This document shows positions 1 through 10,231 of a stretch of DNA of 64,000 nucleotides, one piece after another. Location: contig JAHQIY010000015.1 of NCBI GenBank assembly GCA_019054805.1, positions 442,001-506,000 on the forward strand. The letters are read 5' to 3'. How positions within the stretch are numbered: the stretch's first letter is position 1; each line of letters opens with the position of its first letter. The notes below the pieces were generated by a model that saw only the letters and a list, made by a program, of their open reading frames with translations, had not been told where the DNA came from and did no database searches. Both the position numbers and the translations under genes were made by a program. Origin of the DNA: Brachionus manjavacas. Taxonomy: Eukaryota > Rotifera > Eurotatoria > Ploima > Brachionidae.

Positions 1-520
1 TGACTGGCCAGCATAACGCAAAAAGCCAGCTTTGCATATCGAATCAAGAATTTCTGAAAAAATTTGCCTTGTTCGCATCCATGAAGTTTTCGAACCTGTC
101 TTTGTACTCTTCCCATCACACAACAACAGAATTTAGCTCTACACCTGAATATTTCAAAGCGCTCATCTTTCTTTAGTTCAAAACTCAAATATGCTATGCT
201 CAATGCGCCAGATGACGTATTCAAAGATATTCAAATCAAAACAGCCTCGGACTCAATAGAATCAAAAATTAGCTGAATTTATATTAACTTGAAGTTGACT
301 CAGCTTTAAAAAAAAGTCATGCTTTAGTTGTGTGTTTTTTATTTTATTAATTTAAATATGATCCAGGATAGTCCAGTGTTATTTTAAAAAGATTCTCGAA
401 TGTTCTAAACTTACTTACAAAATAAACTAAACATTAACATCGAGGATACTACAGTTTTTATAGACCCTTATGCAAAGCAATAATGAATTGCTAAAATGGT
501 AAATGATATGGTAATAATTG

Positions 521-612
521 TCCCAATATTATCCTAGTGGTTAATGGTGAGACGCTCATCTCTTTTTTATGTGCCTTTTTGTGCAACGGCTTCGATCCGA
601 CCCAGAGGCTAC
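521..612 (+). other. Possible tRNA-derived SINE head or tRNA pseudogene
   Basis: The block contains an A-box-like stretch (TATCCTAGTGG, 530-540) and, about 45 bp later, a B-box-like stretch (GGCTTCGATCC) inside a short CGG/CCG stem that resembles a T arm. The anticodon-arm region between them is replaced by T-rich sequence, so no functional tRNA can be folded. A tRNA-derived SINE promoter or a decayed tRNA are both possible. No second copy was seen in this window. Confidence 0.25.
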
Positions 613-1292
613 TGCAACGAATTGATCATCTACACCGCAATTATTACCCATTCGAAACGGGTCCCGCTATTTTTATGATGAAAAAGGTTTAAACATTCTA
701 TCTGTATTTCAAAGATATTTTGAAGATTATTTCACTCTCAGCGGGTTTTTAATAAGTAATTATCTTTTACACGATGCGGTCAGAGCAAACCGGTCAATTA
801 GGCAGACGGTTTTATGCAGTCATTTAGCCGGTCAAAATTTCCTAATCAATCGATCTGGAGAATAAAAAATGGCAAATTTCTCTCTTCGCAGAATCAAAAA
901 AAAAACAACTCAAAAATAAGCAAAATACTAAAAATATCAATCAAAAGTGGTTCTACCAAGAATTTTAGTCTCAAAAATTTTACAAAACTGAGGTCTTAGT
1001 AATTAATTAATATAAATTTCAAAAAATAAAATTCGATGAAAATATTAATTCAAGCTTTAAGCCAAAAAACATCTGTAAAAAGGTAAAATAACACAGTTAA
1101 TCAAAAGTAAATAAACATGTGATTTCAAATTGGGAGCAATGTCAAATTTTGAAAATAAACAAAAAAAAAAGGAAAAAAAAATTTTAAATCTGTTCTATTG
1201 AAATTTTTTAAAAAATAATAGGCAAGGAAAGATCTGACCAATTTGATTAGATCCAAACGATCATTAGAATTTCTCTGAGAACAAGATTTAAC

Positions 1293-1328
<36 letters not shown>

Positions 1329-1529
1329 TTTACTTTTATTCGTTTTTTACACTCGTTGGGCTAAAAAGAAGGACTTAGTTCCATTCTGTGCTGCCCGAGG
1401 CTCCCCTCAAATTATTTAAAAAAAAAAAAAAAAAAAAAAGATTTAACCAAAGAATTTAATTTCAAAAATAAAAATGTTTGCAAAATGTAAATAAATTTTT
1501 TTTTTAAATTAGTTTAAAATTTTAATTCA

Positions 1530-1851
1530 TCAATTTTACCATTTTTTACTATTTTATACCATTAAATTGATTAAATTTTACCAAAATTTACGTAAATTAG
1601 GGTAAATTTTTTTTTTCATAATTTTGAATATAAATATTGAAGGATAAAGAAAATTAATTTTTTTTTAAAAAATGCCAAATTATTTCAATATTTTGGACAT
1701 TTTTTTTTTACATAAATTTACGTAAAATGATCGAAATTTACCGAATTTCACATAAAATCTAGTAAATTTACGTTTTTTTACTTTTTACAATATAAATTTA
1801 CTATTTTTTACGTTTATTATCGTAAATTACTAAATCCGGAACACCACTGTA
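1530..1851 (-). repeat. Half of a TA-flanked MITE (TAAATTTACG-rich family), inverted relative to 21 kb copy
   Basis: The block is built from TAAATTTACG-like words and ends at 1833-1851 with TCCGGAACACCACTGTA. Its reverse complement matches 21060-21380 over most of its length, beginning TACAGTGGTGTTCCGGATTT in both. The TACAG start suggests a Tc1/mariner-type end with TA target duplication. Only one terminus is recognisable, so this is a truncated copy. Confidence 0.6.
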
Positions 1852-2146
1852 CTTTTAGATTGGAAGATAAAAATCAAAGAAGAAACTTCTTCAAGATATA
1901 ATATTCTGAAAAAGAATTTATCTGCCCTTGTGACGACATTAAATACATGACGTAGGGCCTCCAATTTTATCTAAATTTAAACAAGCCATTTTACACAAAT
2001 TTAAACAATTGAAATTGAGAACCTTAGATCTCAAAATCAAAAAGATGTCGATTTGCTCGAGAGAATTGATCGCCAATCTTTGCTCACAAAAATAATGAGG
2101 ATACAAAATATTTTTTTTTGTAGAAAAAGCTTTAAAGCAATAACAG

Positions 2147-4021
2147 CCCAGTCAACCCAATAGTAATGAAAAATCAATGATTCTTTAAAGAATCATTATA
2201 AAATCATTGAAAAATTAAAGATTTTATAAAGAAATTTTGAGGAAAAATATTATTAAAGAAATTTTCCCTGTAAAATCATTACAAAATCATCTAAATTTTG
2301 TGTTAAAAAATTATTAAAGATATTTTCCTCAGAAAATCATTACAAAATCATCAAATTTTTTATCATTTAATGAGAAAAATTTTTTCCAAAAAATTACTGG
2401 GTAAATTTTCCTTATAAAATCATTACAAAATCATCTAAATTTTGTGTTAAAAATTATTAGAGATATTTTCCTTTTTGATATTTTATCACTTTTTGAGTAA
2501 AATTCAATTTTCTGATTATTATTCAGAAAAAAAATTGTTTTTAACTTTATTTGTATTTAGAAGATAAAAAATAATGTGTTAATTATTTATTTGTTTATCT
2601 CTGATATGCTTTATCAGATAAATGTTGATGTTGATCCAAGATTCAATTAAATAATTTAAATTAGACATTTTTAAATTTTAAATTTTTCTTTTTAGTTTAA
2701 CTTAAACTGGGTATGATATTAAACAAAAGGTATTTGTTTAATTTTTTCCTTATAGCTATCTTCGTTTAAGATTAAATTATTAATCTTGCAACTTATTTTT
2801 TATATATTGCAATTTTGCAATTACCTAACCCTTATCCGTCGAAGATATAAAAAGTTAGGTAAAAGATTAGAACGGTTCAATTTTAACCCACGCATGTATT
2901 TTGCATTTAATGCATAAGAGAGCTTTAAATTAAGAGAACATGATTTCTTGTGTGTAATTTGATCGATTGTTATTGAGTCGTATTGAGTCATTTTTTACCC
3001 CATTTTAGACGGATAAGGGTTAAGATATAAACAAAGGGCAAACAATTACATGTATTTCATATTTTTTATTTTGAAAAAAGAAAGAATTTTTAGCCAACTA
3101 AAAGAATGAGTTGTAAAAATACGTTTAAAATTTTTACTCTGATATTATGGATTCAGATCGATTTTTAATTTATGACCAGTTTGTTTTTTATTTTTAACTA
3201 TTTTGGCTAAGATGAATTAGAGATCAAAAATAGAGCCGTCTTGTAAAAATTATTATATATTTCAAACCTTTTTAATTTATTTTAATTTTTTTTAGATATC
3301 CGAGTGATTTCAAAGCCTGATTTGTTCGCTAATAATAGTCAGAATTAACCACTACAATCAGTAATTAGTTGGGTAAGAACACAATTATCATAATTTAATT
3401 GAATATCTAGATTTTCACAAAATAGGCTTATAGCCTTAAAACAATCGAATGTTTGGCAATTTAGTCACCATCGATATTTCTCATCATTATTTTTTAGCAC
3501 GAGAAAAAATTTTTCGAATTAGAGATACTTGCTATGTACAAAAAAATAGTATTTGAAAATAATATTTTATTATTACAAATTACTCAACAGTTAGCTACAA
3601 TTTATTTTGAATTAATTAAATACTTTCATCTTTTTCTAAAATTTTATTTTCTCTTTTTTTGTTATTTTCATGCAACGCCAGAATTGGCGGAAATTAAATC
3701 AAATAAATAGAAAATTACTAGAATGAAATAAGATATAAAGATATTTTTCCATAATTTATCATTAAAAAGTCTCTGAATCTAAATCACTAATAAACAATAT
3801 TTTATACAAAACCTTTAATAAAATGTTCATAAAAATCTTAAAAGATTCCTTCAATCAAAAAATTGAAAAAAAATAAAAAAAATTTATATGATGATTTTTA
3901 GATGATTTTTTAATGAATCTTTAATGAAATCTAAATGAAATTGAGTCCAATATCTTTAAAGAATCATTACAAATTTTCCTCATGAAATCTTTAAAGAATC
4001 ACTAAAATTGGGTTGACTGGG
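2147..4021. mobile_element. 1.9 kb DNA transposon with CCCAGTCAACCCAAT inverted ends
   Basis: The left end CCCAGTCAACCCAAT (2147-2161) is matched inverted by ATTGGGTTGACTGGG at 4007-4021. The similarity continues inward through TGATTCTTTAAAGA-type words on both sides. Subterminal direct repeats of the type AAATCATTACAAAATCATC occur at about 2275, 2335 and 2417. No transposase frame is visible, so it looks non-autonomous, and its target-site duplication is not clear. A second element is nested inside at 2825-3023. Confidence 0.75.
2825..3023. mobile_element. Nested piggyBac-like MITE (TTAACCCTTATCCGTC ends)
   Basis: The left end reads CTAACCCTTATCCGTC and the right end, reverse complemented, TTAACCCTTATCCGTC. 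A 200-bp body with perfect 15-bp inverted ends and a TTAA (one side CTAA) target fits a piggyBac-type non-autonomous element. It lies wholly inside the 2147-4021 element and so inserted later. Confidence 0.65.
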
Positions 4022-4088
4022 AGCTCCTAAAAAGGATAAATTTGATTCTTGAATTATTAAATATAGTAGTTGTAGTAATAGTATAAAT

Positions 4089-4144
4089 GCTGTGGGAGAG
4101 TGGATCTCAAAGCGAAGACACCAGTAAACGTGCCGCTATAACAG
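4089..4144 (-). repeat. Divergent copy D of the three-way-junction tail motif
   Basis: A CTGT/ACAG closing stem encloses a GAGA/TCTC hairpin and a weaker AGCG/CGCT stem, followed by CTAT. The sequence to its left is GTAGTAATAGTA-type microsatellite. This architecture matches the better copies at 28.55, 56.0 and 58.9 kb, but the pairing is weaker, so membership in the family is tentative. Confidence 0.35.
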
Positions 4145-5460
4145 ACTTCGACCATTTTTTTTATTCAAATTATAGTTAAAATTCATTAATAATGGTTAAT
4201 AGCTGTAAAATTTTTCATGTTCTTAAAGTCAGTGATTTTGGTGGATAATGTCTTATTTGCTAGAAACCCAGTTGTTTATTAATTCTGTTTTTAAATGTGT
4301 TGATGTTAGTTACGCATCTGGTTGCTGCTTTGAGGGAGTTTTAGTCATCTGTGGTCCTGTTCGTGATGAAATAAATAAATTAAATATAATATGATTATAG
4401 AAATAGAAGCCATATTTTCTTCAGGGATCCTGATGGCTGATTAGGTAAACAAATACCCGATAATAATATGTATCCTTACGCTAATCATCTTATCAACTAT
4501 ATTAAAAGAGCAAAAAAGGATTGAAAATTGTAATTCGACTTGAAATTCAGAAATGGTTGTTTCTCAATTAAACCAGAATATAAAGTCTCGCTTAGAAAAT
4601 CGAGAAGAAAATCAAAGGAATCAAAGAAACATCTATCAATGAGATTAAAAAATTAAGAACATAGTAAAAATAAGAATTATTTTAAGAGCAGAAGTTAAAG
4701 ACGAAAATCCGTTTTTTTTATGAAAGAAACAATCACTTTAGTTTTGAATTTAGATGAAAGAATTTGTAACACTCAAAAATTATTAATTTTAGGAAATTCA
4801 AAGAAAAATCCTCCCTTAGCACTCAACTTGTGCTTTTCAGCAAAAAAAATTAAATATTACAAACATCATGCATCCTTAAAAAAATAATCTACAGAATAGT
4901 CCACCAAAGCAATTTAATAAATATTTTCAGACAGAGAACTTTAATAAGAATTTTAAACCATAAAAATCATCCCAACATAGCAATCGAATTTGGTGAACAA
5001 GTTTACTCCATCAAAAATAAAAGACTAACTTATTATGATTTTTACAATGATTTTTTTTTTTTGGTAAATTTTTTTTTTTTATAATTTTAAATCGCTATAT
5101 ATTTTAGGGTTCAATGGTTTCAGATTTCACTTTCGAATCAGTTAGCTAAAAACCTTAACGGGTAACAATAGTTTCTGAATTAACCTTCGATATCATTTTT
5201 TTGGAATTCAGAGTTAAATCTATTGAACACGTGAAAAAGGGGAGCAGTGTCACCGATCTGATTTTAGTAAATGGCTGTCTAAAAACAAAAGAATTGGGGA
5301 CAAACCATTCCCAGCAGATTCAGCAAAGTAAAAAATCTTGATCTAATCTAAGAAACGAGAAAGATCTCCCAGATTTCGTTAATTGATGCATTGATTCATA
5401 AATCAAAATAACACTCATTCATCACCGTAACGATAGTTTAGATGAAAGAGGTCAGAGAAC
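4145..5460. other. Decayed sequence leading into a Ty3/gypsy scrap
   Basis: No gene was found. A GATGAAATAAATAAATTAAAT stretch near 4366-4386 looks like the A-rich tail of a non-LTR element. From about 4550 onward the composition is less AT-extreme and may be decayed retrotransposon gag/pol leading to the RNase H scrap at 5461, but no frame is long enough to prove it. Confidence 0.4.
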
Positions 5461-5535
5461 AATGTTACTTTCGCATCCAAACGTGGTTTAGGAGCAGTAT
5501 TAAAAGAAAAGGATAACAAAGGTACAGAGAGTTTA
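5461..5535 (+). pseudogene. Ty3/gypsy RNase H fragment
   Basis: The frame from 5461 reads VTFASKRGLGAVLKEKDN and continues with KGTE. This matches the start of the RNase H domain in Ty3/gypsy Pol, whose usual form is DASxxGxGAVLxQ, with the first catalytic Asp replaced here by Phe. No neighbouring reverse-transcriptase frame survives and no LTR was seen, so it is a dead fragment. Confidence 0.55.
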
Positions 5536-6716
5536 CTTCTAATAAAACTTTCTTTTCTTAAAAATTATTCTCACAAGAATGAATTTAAAAGACAAATGAA
5601 TTAATTATAATTCTTTCGAATTAATTTTTGTTTTTTTTCAAATATGTTTTAATTAATAAATTTTTGTATTTTTTGTCTTTATCATACATGTCGAAATTTC
5701 AGATAGCTGTCCAAATTATAGATGTCGTTATAATTGTTGTAAAAAATTAACCTGTTTAAAGTTACCTATCGAATATATTTTTGTCGTAAACAGCTTGTCC
5801 AGAACAGGCATATTCAAAAATTAAATGGACATAAGCGCGCAAATTTTAACGATTGTTGGAGAAAGTGAATGTGATTCTGATAATGAACTATTCAGTTAAA
5901 AAGGAAATGGACGATACTGTGAACATTGTACTCAATCGACAAAGAATTGTGATTTTTTTATCATTTGAACTTTTACTTTTTATTTTTTTAAAAGTTTACT
6001 GTTTATCTTTATTTTTATTTAATTTAAACTTTTAACTTTTTTAAAAAAAAATTGTTATTTTTTCTCATAAAGAGGAACATGTAATGATGGGCGCGCTTCA
6101 ACAACAACAACAACGCAAAGAGAAGATGCGTTGAAATTTTAAATATTTCAATAATAATTATTAAATTTCATATTTGAAATTGTTTTATTTTACAATCTTT
6201 AAAGTTAAAACATTACAATTTTAATTGATGATAAATACAATGAATTTTGGAAGAATTTTGATTAGACATTTACTAACAAAATTGATTTTTACCTAGAATC
6301 AAAATTTATTAAGTTACTTTGGTTTTAAAAATAAAGAGCAGTCGAATTTGGAAAAATCGTTCATTTTCCAAGCATTATTTTGAAGATAGAATAAAATCAA
6401 TATAAGAAATTGTTATATTATTTTAGAAGAAGTTATCAACTGATGTTTTACTATTGATTGAAACTAACTTAGCTGATATGTTTATTAATGATCTATTTAC
6501 TTATACTAATGTGTGAGTATGTATGATTATATGAATGATGTAACATTTTCTCACAAGCCTAGAGCAAGTTTGAATTCTGACAATGAAGAAAATGACTTAA
6601 CACTGAAAAAGTTTTAAAATATATTTAATTATTTAGAAACAATTTTCTTGAAATCAATTAATTTGTCATCACGAGTCAATTTTCGGCTCGAAAATCAAGG
6701 ACTACCTTGATTTGTT
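5536..6716. other. AT-rich intergenic with a CAA microsatellite
   Basis: No gene was found. A CAACAACAACAACAACG run lies at about 6099-6115, next to a moderately GC-rich island (GATGGGCGCGC). The right part probably belongs to the hAT element whose C-terminus follows. A 60-residue frame at 5853-6035 is half low-complexity and not convincing. Confidence 0.4.
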
Positions 6717-6833
6717 TTGCTTACGATACCAAAAACATGTGCTGAAACTGAACGATTTTTTAGTATTGTTGGTAAAATAATTGCCAAAGCATCAAATATA
6801 TCTGATCATTTGTTAATCCATAAATCGATCTGA
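6717..6833 (+). pseudogene. hAT transposase C-terminal dimerisation fragment
   Basis: The frame from 6717 reads LLTIPKTCAETERFFSIVGK, then a further IIAKASNISDHLLIHKSI before a stop. hAT transposases end with a dimerisation region of the form IPATSAxSERxFSxAGxI..K..LSxxxxxxLxFL, and this matches position by position. An in-frame TGA lies three codons upstream and no further transposase is legible, so the copy is dead. Confidence 0.75.
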
Positions 6834-7046
6834 AAGTCAATATGAGATTTTTAGCAATATTGAAAACATTCATTAAATATGGCTAAAGATTCTAATCTGG
6901 AAAAAATTGAAGAATAAGATTTAGACTTTTCTATTTAATGTGGCTATTATTTCCTACCTTCACTAATATATTTCCAATTCGTCATCTAATTAATATCTAT
7001 TCTTTATTTATTTATTTTATTAAAAATATAATTTTGGGTTACCCCA

Positions 7047-7084
7047 GGGTTTTGTTCGAATGGCTTTTGCCTTCGTTTAAACCC
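7047..7084. repeat. Stem-loop at the end of an A-rich-tailed repeat
   Basis: A GGGTTT/AAACCC closing stem encloses a CGAA-x-GGC TTTT GCC-x-TTCG hairpin and is followed by A-rich tail sequence (AAATAAAAAAATAAAA). A hairpin directly before an A-rich tail is typical of non-LTR retrotransposon 3' ends. A 14-bp perfect inverted repeat also lies nearby (TAGATGAGGTTTAA at 7392-7405 and its complement at 7431-7444). Confidence 0.4.
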
Positions 7085-7653
7085 TATTGCTATCGAAAAA
7101 AATGATTAAATAAAAAAATAAAAAAAAAATGTTTGAGTTCATTTGTTAAAATTTAAAATTTAGTTACAAAAAAGAGAATAAAATTGATTACAAAAATTGG
7201 CCAGGTATTTACAGTTCGATAAGAAAGAAATAAGAATAAAAAATAATCTGGTTGTTTTTAAAACATATCGAATGGTGTTTCGTTTTAATATCTATTCTTC
7301 ATCTACTAAATTTCCTTTTGAGTTTAATTATATATATCTACACTAATAAATTAAATGGAACCTAATATATTTCGAAGTCTAATTGATAGTCTAGATGAGG
7401 TTTAATTAATTAGAATCACCTTTTAATAAATTAAACCTCATCTAAATAAATTCGTCATCATCAAACCAATTCTGAATTACGAGGAAAAAAACTTCGGTCT
7501 TTTAATTGCTTTTAATGGCATTGGGAAATGGTCTGATCGGAAATCAGAAAAGCTTTGTTTTTTTTACTTGATTCACTCCGCAAGTGTCAACTGATATGGC
7601 TATAAATAATAGAGGTAAATACTTTCGATATGTAATGATTTTTGAGATTTTAT

Positions 7654-8107
7654 TTAGTATTTTTTATCAATCTTATCATTTCTTGCCTGCGTTAAAGATG
7701 AGATCATTCATATCTGGAGTACGGATCGTGACCCATTGATAGCCCATCAAGGCAACCTCAAAGCCTTCGTCCAAACTCCAACTGCTGATACAAAACCGCT
7801 TTTAGACAGTGCCTGGAAGTGGCTCCTGCTCGCCAAGAACATCATCAGTAAAGGTAACAAGCACTATATTGCCAGTGGTCTCTCAAAGAAGAACGAGCTT
7901 CAATCAGCCGATATTACAACCTATGAGAGCGCGCTGAGGAAGAAAAGTTGGAAGAGCTTCTATTTTTTCATCCGTGGAATCAGCATGTGCCGAGTCGTCA
8001 CACTCAACAATCAAGACTTCCGCCGCAGCAAGTGTAGTTGTCCCAACTATGACAAAAAGAATATTTGTGCTCCTAAAAAAGCTACCAAGGCTCTTGTTAG
8101 GATGTAA
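7654..8107 (+). pseudogene. MULE-type transposase C-terminus with SWIM zinc finger (deleted)
   Basis: After an acceptor-like TTTTATTTAG, an open frame of about 150 residues ends at 8107. It contains FRRSKCSCPNYDKKNIC, the CxCx(n)C part of a SWIM zinc finger as found near the C-terminus of Mutator-like transposases, preceded by the usual W..F/R.V strands. The final CxH histidine is missing: after KNIC the frame jumps straight to PKKATKALV, resembling the basic tail of such proteins. I infer an internal deletion. The apparent start at 7736 is TTG, so it is not a real start. Confidence 0.6.
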
Positions 8108-8502
8108 AAGTTTGTTGGTCGCTTATTTTTCTTATTATTTCTTATAATTTCTCATTGTTTGTTTCTTATTTTTTGTTTGTTTGTCGTTTGCTTAAAAAAA
8201 TAAATAATTGATTATTACTATAAACTATCGATTTAAATTTAAAATTGATTATATGATCCCCAAATTATATAGTGGAACTATATATTATTAGTGGATTTTA
8301 TGAGTGACGATGGAAATATATTAGTGAAGGTAAGGAAATTGTTCCCATTTAATATTACATAAATTATTTATTCAAAGACTTAAAAACTTTAAATGTCACA
8401 TTTTACTTGTTAATAAACCATTATAATTTGGTTCAAAATAATTTTTTAATTTTTTAAATAAAATAATCCAAGTGTCTGGGTATTGAGAATGATAGAAAAA
8501 AT

Positions 8503-8604
8503 AAACATGTTTGGGAAGAACATTCTGTTCAATTGATTGTCAGAATGGTGGAGGGATTTAAAGCGACGATTTTGAATCAAGATGTATCTAATTCCATTGT
8601 GTAA
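8503..8604 (+). other. Short coding-like tail, possibly Tc1-type transposase C-terminus
   Basis: The frame reads KHVWEEHSVQLIVRMVEGFK and then ATILNQDVSNSIV before a stop. The pattern W..h...LvxxMxxx..avI is like the end of Tc1-type transposases. It is short and has no supporting upstream frame. Confidence 0.25.
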
Positions 8605-10231
8605 TTGCTTTCTTATTATCTCTTAAATCTTTCTCAAAATGTAAATATTTTTTAAATGCAAATCATTATAAACAAAACATAAATAAAGCACTATTAAATA
8701 CATAGAAAGCTAGTGATTATTTTGAAATATCTATTCACTTATAATGGATTTTTTACTATACATGTAATTTTTTTAACTATTTTTTTATCCTTTTAGAAAA
8801 TGCTGGCCAAGCGTTGCTGTCTTTAATTAAATAAAAGTTAAATATATATAACTTGACTTTTGATGATGAAATTTTTTACTCAAATTATGCATTTTTAAAA
8901 CTGGATTGATTAAAATTACTATAAAAATTTCATACAATGAATTTAAGATCCTTTTAAACAACTATTTCTATAAAATAATAATTACCCTTTTAGACTTAAG
9001 TTAACACTTTTTCATTTGAAAATTTATTTTTTTTTCATAATTTTTTTAAAATTTTTTTTAAAGCTTTTGCTCAGTACTGATAAACTAATAAAAATAAAAA
9101 TAAAAAGCGATTTGCAATAGCTTGATTTATATAATATACTGAAAATATCAGCTGGTAGAATTTACAGAAGCAAATTGAAGTTCATACTCAAAAATGGTTA
9201 CTAAGATTTTTTATTATCATTATATTATTAGCTTTAACTGAGAGATATTTTTTAAAGTTTTTAAAATTGACTTTTAGCTTTATTTATTCATTTTTCAATT
9301 ATTTGTTAATTTAAGTTGAATCAAAATCAACAAACATTTTTAAAACTAATTTAGACATACTTTTGAAAGACTAAATTATTGCTTATGGTCTGGATATAAC
9401 CGGACTTAACGCGAAAGCGTAGCAATTATAATTACTACTACTACTATTTTAATAAAATATTGTATTTTAATAATTATTGTTTATAATAATTAAATCAAAT
9501 ATATATTTGAAACATAAAAATTATTAATCTAATTCAAAAATTTTTTTCTTGGATATCACGTTATTATTTTTTTGAATATTAAAGATCAAAAAATCTACAA
9601 ATTTAGAAACAATAGCATATGAATTTTAAATTAAAGATAATTATTTAATTACTTTCTTTGAGAATTTTTTTTTAAATTTTACTAGATAACATCACTGAAA
9701 TAGGTTAAAATAATTAAATATTTTATTTTTAACAAGATTAGAAAATAATTTTTTTATTATTCTATCTGACTATTTAGTGTTGTCTTATTTATGTTTGTTT
9801 GAGAGTAAGCCTTTGTATTTTTTGCTGAATAAAATAATAATATCTGGCTAAATAACAAATCAATCAAAAATAGAAAAAGTCTGTTTGTTACGTAATTTTG
9901 GCAAAAGAATACTTTTTTATAACACCATGTTGGAAATAAATATTTAAACTTTTTCACAAAAAAAAATTTAGAAAAATTTTCGGCTAGTAAGTTTGTGTAC
10001 ATGCTAATAAATCACATGAATATCGAGTGATATTATTTTGAGAAAATTTATCTATTTTTTTTATTAGATAAAAAGAAAATTTAAAAATAAATGTTCAAAT
10101 GATTAGACTTTATGTATATTATTACGTAAAAATGATTTTTTTTCTTACTAATCATTCAAGTTAAAAAGAAAATAAAATGTTTAAAAAAAATTTTTTAGTT
10201 TTTAATTCAAATTTTTAGAGAGTGGAAAAAA
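8605..10231. other. AT-rich intergenic upstream of acyl-CoA synthetase
   Basis: No gene was found. The stretch contains the structured repeat copy at 9378-9447 and otherwise low-complexity AT-rich sequence. The 81-codon minus frame at 9757-10002 is compositionally noise. The last 200 bp should hold the promoter and 5' UTR of the acyl-CoA synthetase, but I see no clear core-promoter motif. Confidence 0.5.
9378..9447 (+). repeat. Copy E of the three-way-junction tail motif with (ACT)n tail
   Basis: Closing helix ATTGCT/AGCAAT (9378-9383 with 9421-9426) encloses two hairpins. The first is GTCTGG/CCGGAC with a 6-nt loop (9388-9405). The second is ACGC-GAAA-GCGT with a GNRA tetraloop (9409-9420). 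A TATG word precedes the first hairpin, and a (ACT)n microsatellite follows at about 9431-9447. It is in the opposite orientation to the copies at 28.55, 56.0 and 58.9 kb. Confidence 0.65.

Larger units (their letters stand above)
1..2146. other. Gene-poor repeat-rich left end
   Basis: I see no supportable gene here. The stretch is low-complexity AT-rich DNA with a 30-nt poly-T run near 1298-1326 and a poly-A run near 1419-1439 that flank a moderately GC-rich 70-bp block. A tRNA-like block and a half MITE are listed separately. Read on the minus strand, positions 75-115 give a short gag-like frame (WEEYKDRFENFMDAN), but it stops quickly and is too short to call. Confidence 0.6.

Noticed and set aside
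75..115. Gag-like peptide on the minus strand at the left edge
   Set aside because: Only about 15 residues resemble retrotransposon gag before a stop, which is too little to annotate.
814..999. 61-codon open frame
   Set aside because: Lys/Ser/Ile-rich composition typical of random AT-rich sequence, with no splice or family support.
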